Below, piece by piece: positions 6,484 to 11,768 of a DNA stretch of 14,476 nt. Source of the DNA: JAZUCT01 sp045639255. GTDB lineage: Bacteria; Bacillota; Clostridia; Christensenellales; UBA1242. The position numbers and the translations under genes were made by a program. Position 1 is the first letter of the stretch. Each line of letters starts with the position of its first letter. The DNA lies in contig JAZUCT010000002.1 in NCBI GenBank assembly GCA_045639255.1, positions 1-14,476 on the forward strand, given 5' to 3'. The notes under the pieces are model-generated. The model was not told where the DNA came from and ran no database searches. It was given only the letters and a program-made list of their open reading frames with translations.

Positions 6484-8343
6484 ATGAACAAAATTTTTAT
6501 AAAAAGCTTAATTGAAAGCATAAAATTAAATAATGTTAAACAATTTTCTGTTTTGTTGAAACAGGAAGATTTTTTGCGTGTTCGATTTGGCAGATTTCCA
6601 TTGCTTTCAGTTTTATACTTATTCAACAGCACAAAAATTATAAAAAAATATGAAAACAAACTTATAACCATAACTGAATATGAAACAGTGGAAGAAAATT
6701 TTGAAATCTATCAAAAATTTAAGCAAGTTTGTGGCAGAACATTAAGAATATATAACACAGAAAGCATTGTTTCGCCTTTTGAAATGTTGCTTATATTAAA
6801 CCAAACAACTCATCTTAAATATGTTTATAAAAAGTTTAAAATCAAAGATGAAAATATTTTAAATTCACTTAAAAAAATTGAAAAAATAAACTCAAATTCA
6901 AAAATTGAATTTTTATCGCAAAACATAAAATTTGAAAAAAAACCACTTAAAACATTCATAAAAAAAGCAATTTTTTTAAGTTTTGCATTAATTTTTATTT
7001 GCAGTGCAAGTGCATTTTTGATTGCAAATTTATCAAAAAAATTAGGCACAGAAAGTAATCCACTTTATATAACAAATGCATTGCAACTTAAAATGGCTTT
7101 TGAAAGCAAAAATAAATATTTCAAGCTTAAAAACAATGTTTCGCTTTCACTTTCAAAAAGTTATAATTGTTCAAGTGTTATTAATGGAAATGGAAAAACA
7201 ATAACAATAAAAGCTTCAAATTCTACAATTTTTAGCAATTTTTCAGGCAAGTTTTATAATGCGAACCTTGTTTTTAACCAAAACTTAAAAAATTTGAATA
7301 AATCACATTCATATTTTGCAAACAAAAATAATGGCGAAATAAAAGATATTTATTTAAATATTACATCTGAATTAACACTTTCAAGTGGTGGTGAAACAAT
7401 TTATGTTTCTGCTTTTGTTGGTGAAAATAATAAAACAATTTCAAACATAAATGTGCTTGCAAATGTTCAAGTAACAGGCACTCAAAACACAGATAGTTTT
7501 TTTGCATGTTGTGTAAGCAAAAACAATGGTGAAATTTCAAATTGTTCAGTTTCTGAAAATTCAATCATTTTAACAAATACCACTGATGTTTGCGGAATTG
7601 CAAGTTTAAATAATGCCGATGGAAAAATAAAAAATTGCGTAAATTTTGGAAGCATAACACAAAACACAAATGCAAGCAGTTGGTCGCCACAAGTTGCTGG
7701 AATAAATCTTAGCAATTTTGGTGAAATTTTAAATTGTGAAAACAAAGGAAATCTTAAAGTTAAAATAACATCGCAAGGTGCTTCTGGTGAAACGGTAACC
7801 GAAGGTTTTTGTGCTGGAATATCAGCAATAAACTATAAAAAAATTCAACATTGCAAAAACACAGCAAACATAAAAGTTGAAAACACTTTTTATAATTTTT
7901 ATGCTGGTGGAATTGTTGCACTTAATTATTTCAACGCAGAAACTGGTGAAATTTCTGAAACATTAAATTGTGGGTCAATTGGAACAATTCAGTTAACAGA
8001 TAACACTCAATCAAATTCATATATTGGCGGAATTATTGGCTGTAACATAGGAAATGTAAAAAGTTGTTATTCAATTATTGAAACAGTTTCAACTGAAAAC
8101 ATAAAAATTGGCGGAATAGTTGGCTTAACTCATTATGGAATAGGTTATAACAGTGTTTTTGGCTTTATTTATACAACAACTTATGAAGAGTGGTTTGAAA
8201 ATAATTATTTTTATATTTCAAACGAAATGGCAAACAAGGTTGGAATTTCAGATATTCTTCCAAACACAGCCAAATTAACCGATGTAGGCATGACAATATG
8301 TTCAACCGTTGCAGAAATTGAAAATTGTGAGGTGTATTTTTAA
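6484..8343 (+). CDS. Membrane-anchored GLUG-like beta-solenoid protein with cytoplasmic N-terminal domain
   Basis: A 619-residue protein in three parts. Residues 1-158 form a mostly helical domain; its first 45 residues (NNVKQFSVLLKQEDFLRV) faintly resemble an ankyrin-type helix pair. One transmembrane helix lies at about 162-181, preceded by FIKK, with no cleavable signal peptide. From 187 (LGTESNPLYITNALQL, the usual lead-in to GLUG-type regions) to the end come about nine beta-turn repeats of the form GGI-x-x-x-N-x-G-x-I-x-N-C. An N-in, ectodomain-out topology is inferred. GLUG-like repeats are found in surface and adhesin-like proteins of gut bacteria and probably mediate binding, but the ligand is unknown; there is no LPXTG or other sorting signal. 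The ATG has AGGT (6476-6479) upstream, overlapping the previous stop, and the gene lies 6 bp after it. Its stop overlaps the next start (TAATG). Confidence 0.78.
   Translation: MNKIFIKSLIESIKLNNVKQFSVLLKQEDFLRVRFGRFPLLSVLYLFNSTKIIKKYENKLITITEYETVEENFEIYQKFKQVCGRTLRIYNTESIVSPFEMLLILNQTTHLKYVYKKFKIKDENILNSLKKIEKINSNSKIEFLSQNIKFEKKPLKTFIKKAIFLSFALIFICSASAFLIANLSKKLGTESNPLYITNALQLKMAFESKNKYFKLKNNVSLSLSKSYNCSSVINGNGKTITIKASNSTIFSNFSGKFYNANLVFNQNLKNLNKSHSYFANKNNGEIKDIYLNITSELTLSSGGETIYVSAFVGENNKTISNINVLANVQVTGTQNTDSFFACCVSKNNGEISNCSVSENSIILTNTTDVCGIASLNNADGKIKNCVNFGSITQNTNASSWSPQVAGINLSNFGEILNCENKGNLKVKITSQGASGETVTEGFCAGISAINYKKIQHCKNTANIKVENTFYNFYAGGIVALNYFNAETGEISETLNCGSIGTIQLTDNTQSNSYIGGIIGCNIGNVKSCYSIIETVSTENIKIGGIVGLTHYGIGYNSVFGFIYTTTYEEWFENNYFYISNEMANKVGISDILPNTAKLTDVGMTICSTVAEIENCEVYF
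7309..8163 (+). repeat. Protein-level GLUG-like repeats
   Basis: About nine degenerate repeats of 25-40 residues within the membrane-anchored protein (residues 276-560). Recurring cores are SKNNGEISNCS, LNNADGKIKNCV, LSNFGEILNCE, INYKKIQHCK, NCGSI, CNIGNVKSCYS and IVGLTHYGIGYNS, usually preceded by AGI or GGI. A cysteine recurs at the same turn position in at least six units (residues 354, 385, 418, 457, 496 and 528). The DNA itself is not strongly repetitive, so the repeats are old. Confidence 0.75.
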
Positions 8344-8564
8344 TGAAAAAAAATATTTTAAATATGCTAACAAAATTTTGCATTATAACTTGCATAAGCG
8401 TGAATGTTTTATATGTTATTTTTTCTGCAATAATGTGGCTTTTAGTTGCAATTAATTTAATATTTGTTCCAAATTTTTATTCAACAATTTGTTTTGTTTT
8501 AATTATTTTAAACATTGCATTTGCTTTTGAAATTGGAATTTATTTAATTTTTAGAAAAAGATAA
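8343..8564 (+). CDS. Small two-helix membrane protein
   Basis: A 73-residue hydrophobic protein with two predicted membrane helices, about residues 12-40 and 46-69, a basic start (MKKN) and a basic end (FRKR). It has no motif I recognise. I regard it as real because its ATG overlaps the upstream stop codon in the arrangement TAATG and a very good ribosome binding site, GAGGTG (8329-8334), lies 8 bp upstream within the preceding gene, which implies translational coupling. The product may be a membrane partner of the GLUG-like protein encoded just before it. No strong terminator follows: only a weak AT-only inverted repeat (8564-8569 region with 8583-8589) without a proper T-run. Confidence 0.68.
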   Translation: MKKNILNMLTKFCIITCISVNVLYVIFSAIMWLLVAINLIFVPNFYSTICFVLIILNIAFAFEIGIYLIFRKR

Positions 8565-8579
8565 ATTTTAAAAATACTA

Positions 8580-8607
8580 TTGAAAATTTTATAAATGTGA
8601 TTATAAT
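8580..8607 (+). promoter_or_regulatory. Promoter of the VanZ-family gene
   Basis: TTGAAA (8580-8585), a 16-bp spacer and a perfect TATAAT (8602-8607). It starts 15 bp after the preceding gene, which marks the end of the five-gene operon although read-through is possible. Confidence 0.72.
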
Positions 8608-8642
8608 TAAAACAGAAGAAAAATTTTAAAGGAAAAATCTGT

Positions 8643-9350
8643 ATGTTTTTTACGGCGCTAGTCTCAACTTCAACAGCGGTTTTAATTGCTTCAATATGTT
8701 TTGCAGCAATTCCAGCATTGAATGTTTTTCTTAATAAAAAACCAAAAGCATTAAATAAAATAACAAAAGGTTTAACAATTGGTTACATCGCATTGTTGGC
8801 AATAGGCACATTGTTTGAAGTAAGCATTGGTCAAAATGTGCTTGTTGACTTTGTAAATAATGGTCAATGGTTTGGCAAAGAATTTTCATTTGATTTAATT
8901 AATCTTTCCACCCGTGATGTTATAATAAACTTAGCAATGGGCATTCCGCTTGGCTATGCAATGTCATATTTAGCATCTAACGATAAAAAACAATTCAGTC
9001 TTGTGAAAGGTTTAATTGCTGGATTCATAATGGGTTTTTCAATTGAAATGTTGCAATTTATTTTGCCAATTGATAGGTTCCCATCGTTATCGGATATAAT
9101 TTTCAATTCATTAAGTGGTTTAATGGGTTCAGGTATTCACGCAACAGTTGCAAAATATGTTGAACACAAAGAAATTGTTAAATTAAAAACAGCTTTGCCT
9201 GAAAAAGAAGTTGAAGAAGAAATAGAAACTGAAATTGAAACTGAAATCGAAACAGAAAACAATAAAGCATCTGAACAATTATCTCCAAATTCTCAAAATT
9301 CATTTGCCAGAAAAATTGTTAAAGAAGCCGATATTGAAAAAGAAAGTTAA
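8643..9350 (+). CDS. VanZ-family membrane protein with acidic C-terminal tail
   Basis: A 235-residue membrane protein with about five hydrophobic segments (near 8-28, 43-62, 92-110, 121-140 and 153-171). The VanZ signature is present: RDVIINLAMGIPLGYAM (91-107), then GFSIEMLQF (131-139) with the conserved Ser-Ile-Glu-x-x-Gln, then the Arg/Asp/Asn set RFPSLSDIIFN (145-155) and SGLMGSGI. VanZ of enterococci raises teicoplanin resistance by an unknown mechanism, but most family members are chromosomal with no proven function, so no resistance should be inferred. After residue 172 a hydrophilic tail of about 60 residues contains EIETEIETEIET and is unusual for the family. The ATG is preceded by AAAGGAAA (8628-8635) at 7 bp. 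The gene has its own promoter and terminator. Confidence 0.85.
   Translation: MFFTALVSTSTAVLIASICFAAIPALNVFLNKKPKALNKITKGLTIGYIALLAIGTLFEVSIGQNVLVDFVNNGQWFGKEFSFDLINLSTRDVIINLAMGIPLGYAMSYLASNDKKQFSLVKGLIAGFIMGFSIEMLQFILPIDRFPSLSDIIFNSLSGLMGSGIHATVAKYVEHKEIVKLKTALPEKEVEEEIETEIETEIETENNKASEQLSPNSQNSFARKIVKEADIEKES
9219..9254 (+). repeat. Three tandem 12-bp repeats in the VanZ-family tail
   Basis: Units GAAATAGAAACT, GAAATTGAAACT and GAAATCGAAACA, each encoding Glu-Ile-Glu-Thr. In-frame unit gain or loss would change tail length without breaking the gene. Confidence 0.85.
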
Positions 9351-9377
9351 AAACTTGCATTATTTGCAAGTTTTTTT
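9349..9377 (+). terminator. Rho-independent terminator after the VanZ-family gene
   Basis: An 11-bp perfect stem, AAAAACTTGCA (9349-9359) with TGCAAGTTTTT (9365-9375), around a 5-base loop and followed by a T-run to 9377. It begins within the TAA stop codon. Confidence 0.9.
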
Positions 9378-9388
9378 AATTTGAAATG

Positions 9389-9420
9389 TTAACACAATTA
9401 AAAAAATATGTTAATATAAT
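9389..9420 (+). promoter_or_regulatory. Promoter of the ABC transporter gene
   Basis: A perfect -10 TATAAT (9415-9420). The best -35-like box is TTAACA (9389-9394), at a long spacing of 20 bp. An alternative is an extended -10, TATGTTAATA (9407-9416), at 16 bp from the same -35. Position of the start is therefore uncertain by a few bases. Confidence 0.55.
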
Positions 9421-9447
9421 TTATATATTAAAGGAGTTATTTGTTAA

Positions 9448-11673
9448 ATGCTTGAATTAAATAAAATAACCAAAGATTATGTTGTTGGTGGTGAAACAAC
9501 AACAGTGCTTAAAGGGGTTTCACTAACATTCAGAAATTGTGAATTTGTTTCAATTCTTGGTCAAAGTGGTTGCGGAAAAACAACAATGTTAAACATAATT
9601 GGTGGATTGGATAAATTCACTTCTGGTGATCTTATTATTAACGGAAAATCAACCAAAAAATATAAAGATGGCGATTGGGATACTTACCGAAACCACACCA
9701 TAGGTTTTGTGTTTCAAAGTTATAATTTAATTCCACACCAAACAGCGCTTAAAAATGTTGAACTTGCCTTATCTATTGGCGGAATTTCAAAAAAAGAACG
9801 CAGAAAAAGGGCAATTGATGCATTAAAAAAAGTTGGGTTAAGCGAACATATTCACAAAAAGCCAAACCAAATGTCTGGTGGGCAATGTCAAAGGGTTTCA
9901 ATTGCAAGGGCATTGGTAACAAATCCTGATATAATCTTGGCAGATGAACCAACCGGTGCTTTGGATTCTGAAACTTCTGTTCAAGTTATGGATTTGTTAA
10001 AGGAACTTGCAAACGAAAGGCTTATAATAATGGTAACACATAATGCTGAACTTGCTGAAAAATATTCAACAAGAATTGTCAGAATGCTTGATGGAAACAT
10101 TGTTAACGACACAAATCCAGTAACAGAACAAGAAAAAGAACAATTAATTCAGCAAGTTAACCTAAAACAACAAAACTTAACCGAAAAAGAAATTAAACAA
10201 CAACGAAAAAAATCTTCAATGTCGCTGGCATCAAGCTTTGTTCTTTCAGGAAGTAATTTGTTAACAAAAAAACGCAGAACATTCATAACTTCGCTTGCTT
10301 GTTCAATTGGAATAATTGGAATTGCTGTTGTGTTATCGGTTTCAACAGGAATGCAAGCGTATGTTAATAATTTGCAAAAACAATCTGTTTCAGCAAACTA
10401 TATTTCGATAAGTGCAACATCAATGAACATAGATATTGAAAGCATGTTTGAAAAAGTTGAACTTCAAGAATATCCAAATAATTCAACAACAATTATTCCT
10501 TATGAAAAACCAAATAATGTTTCAATAACAAGGCAAAAATTAAGCCAAGATTATATCAATTATCTGGAACAGAATTTACGCAGTGAAAACCAGCAAGAAA
10601 ATTTGGTTCTAGGCATTTCTTATGCAAGAAGTTTGCCATTATATATTAATCAAAATTCCACACATATAAGGGCAAATAATTGGCAAGAAATTTTAAATAA
10701 TCCGCAATATATTTCCAGCCAATACACCGCATTGGCAACCATAAAAACAGGCAATGCAATTCCAACCGAATATAACGAAGTTGCACTTGTGGTGGACACA
10801 TATAACCGTGTTTCAACAGCAATTCTTGATGAAATAGGCATAACGTACGATGCAAACCTTACAGAAATAAGTTTTGAAACTATTCTTGGAAAAGAATTGC
10901 AAGTTTTATATAAATCTGGCGAAACTCAAAAATCATACAATGTAAAAATTGTTTCAATTTTAAGGCAAGAAAAAGATGCCGCAAACGCTTGGATTGAAAG
11001 TGGCATTGGTTACAGCGAAGCACTAACAACAAAAATAATTTCAGAAACTGGCATAACAGCTTCACCATCATCAATTGTTATTTATCCAAAAGATTTTGAT
11101 AGCAAAGACCAAATTATTGAAGTGCTTGATAATTGGAATAACAGCGAAATATATAAACTTTATGGAAATGAAAAAGATGAAGATGGAAATTTCATTGCAG
11201 ATGCATATAAAGTTAATTATATTGATGTTTCAGAATTATTGATTTCCATGATGGGTGATTTAATTGATATAATAACTTATGCTCTTATTGCATTTTCGGC
11301 AATTTCGCTTGTGGTTTCAAGCATAATGATTGCAATAATAACATATGCATCGGTTATTGAACGAATAAAAGAAATTGGCACAATTCGCAGTTTGGGCGGA
11401 AGAAAAAAAGATGTTTCAAACATATTCATTGTTGAAGCTGGCATAATTGGCGCGGTTTCAGCAATTATTGCAATAATTGCAACAATAATAATTAACACAA
11501 TAATAAACATTGTTCTTGGTAATCTTGTTGGTGTTTCAACAATTGCAACACTAAGTGTTTCAACAGTTTTTTGGATGATTTTATTGTGTGTTGGGCTTAA
11601 TCTTATTGCAAGCCTAATTCCAGCAAATCTTGCATCAAAAAAAGATCCAGTTATTGCACTAAGAACTGAATAA
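9448..11673 (+). CDS. ABC transporter, fused ATPase and FtsX/MacB-type permease
   Basis: A 741-residue half-transporter. The N-terminal LolD/MacB-like ATPase has Walker A GQSGCGKT (38-45), Q-loop Gln90 (VFQSYNLIP), signature SGGQCQRV (143-150), Walker B ILADEP (163-168, Glu167), D-loop ALD and switch His198. A Lys/Gln-rich linker (225-256) leads to the permease: helix 1 at about 278-300, a 300-residue extracellular domain, then three helices near 608-635, 664-692 and 707-727. ERIKEIGTIRSLGG (638-651) is the cytoplasmic coupling element of FtsX-type permeases. Such type VII transporters are mechanotransducers rather than channels and export or remove peptides, lipids or antibiotics at the membrane; the substrate here is unknown. 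ATPase-first fusion is the MacB order, but no MacA partner is seen. A dimer is expected. AAAGGAG (9430-9436) lies 11 bp before the ATG, rather far; no better start is seen. Confidence 0.92.
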   Translation: MLELNKITKDYVVGGETTTVLKGVSLTFRNCEFVSILGQSGCGKTTMLNIIGGLDKFTSGDLIINGKSTKKYKDGDWDTYRNHTIGFVFQSYNLIPHQTALKNVELALSIGGISKKERRKRAIDALKKVGLSEHIHKKPNQMSGGQCQRVSIARALVTNPDIILADEPTGALDSETSVQVMDLLKELANERLIIMVTHNAELAEKYSTRIVRMLDGNIVNDTNPVTEQEKEQLIQQVNLKQQNLTEKEIKQQRKKSSMSLASSFVLSGSNLLTKKRRTFITSLACSIGIIGIAVVLSVSTGMQAYVNNLQKQSVSANYISISATSMNIDIESMFEKVELQEYPNNSTTIIPYEKPNNVSITRQKLSQDYINYLEQNLRSENQQENLVLGISYARSLPLYINQNSTHIRANNWQEILNNPQYISSQYTALATIKTGNAIPTEYNEVALVVDTYNRVSTAILDEIGITYDANLTEISFETILGKELQVLYKSGETQKSYNVKIVSILRQEKDAANAWIESGIGYSEALTTKIISETGITASPSSIVIYPKDFDSKDQIIEVLDNWNNSEIYKLYGNEKDEDGNFIADAYKVNYIDVSELLISMMGDLIDIITYALIAFSAISLVVSSIMIAIITYASVIERIKEIGTIRSLGGRKKDVSNIFIVEAGIIGAVSAIIAIIATIIINTIINIVLGNLVGVSTIATLSVSTVFWMILLCVGLNLIASLIPANLASKKDPVIALRTE

Positions 11674-11680
11674 ACAAATT

Positions 11681-11706
11681 AAAATCCACAATATGTGGAT
11701 TTTTTT
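11681..11706 (+). terminator. Rho-independent terminator after the ABC transporter
   Basis: A 10-bp perfect stem, AAAATCCACA (11681-11690) with TGTGGATTTT (11694-11703), a 3-base loop and T-run to 11706. It lies 7 bp after the stop codon. Confidence 0.9.
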
Positions 11707-11720
11707 AACACACAATTTAA

Positions 11721-11751
11721 AACAATTTCATAAATAATTTAAGAAATTGTT
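11721..11751 (+). promoter_or_regulatory. Perfect 9-bp inverted repeat upstream of the calcium ATPase
   Basis: AACAATTTC (11721-11729) and GAAATTGTT (11743-11751), separated by 13 AT-only bases. It lies between the upstream terminator and the ATPase ribosome binding site, where the promoter must be; a weak -35-like TTAACA (11705-11710) and a -10-like TAAATA (11731-11736, inside the spacer) are the best boxes I can find. The layout suits a dimeric repressor's operator or a leader hairpin. No T-run follows, so it is not a terminator. Confidence 0.5.
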
Positions 11752-11755
11752 AGTT

Positions 11756-11761
11756 GAGGTG
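11756..11761 (+). promoter_or_regulatory. Ribosome binding site that fixes the ATPase start
   Basis: GAGGTG lies 7 bp before the TTG at 11769. The longest open frame would start at a TTG at 11754 that overlaps this site and has no ribosome binding site of its own, so the TTG at 11769 is the better start. Confidence 0.75.
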
Positions 11762-11768
11762 TGATAAT

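Noticed and set aside
8564..8595. Terminator after the small membrane protein gene
   Set aside because: The inverted repeat is AT-only, with arms about 13 bases apart and no T-run; not convincing.
8643..9350. Glycopeptide resistance gene vanZ
   Set aside because: Family membership only; no vanHAX or other resistance genes are nearby, and chromosomal VanZ-family proteins are common.
11754..11768. TTG at 11754 as start of the calcium ATPase
   Set aside because: It overlaps the GAGGTG ribosome binding site, which is correctly spaced for the TTG at 11769.
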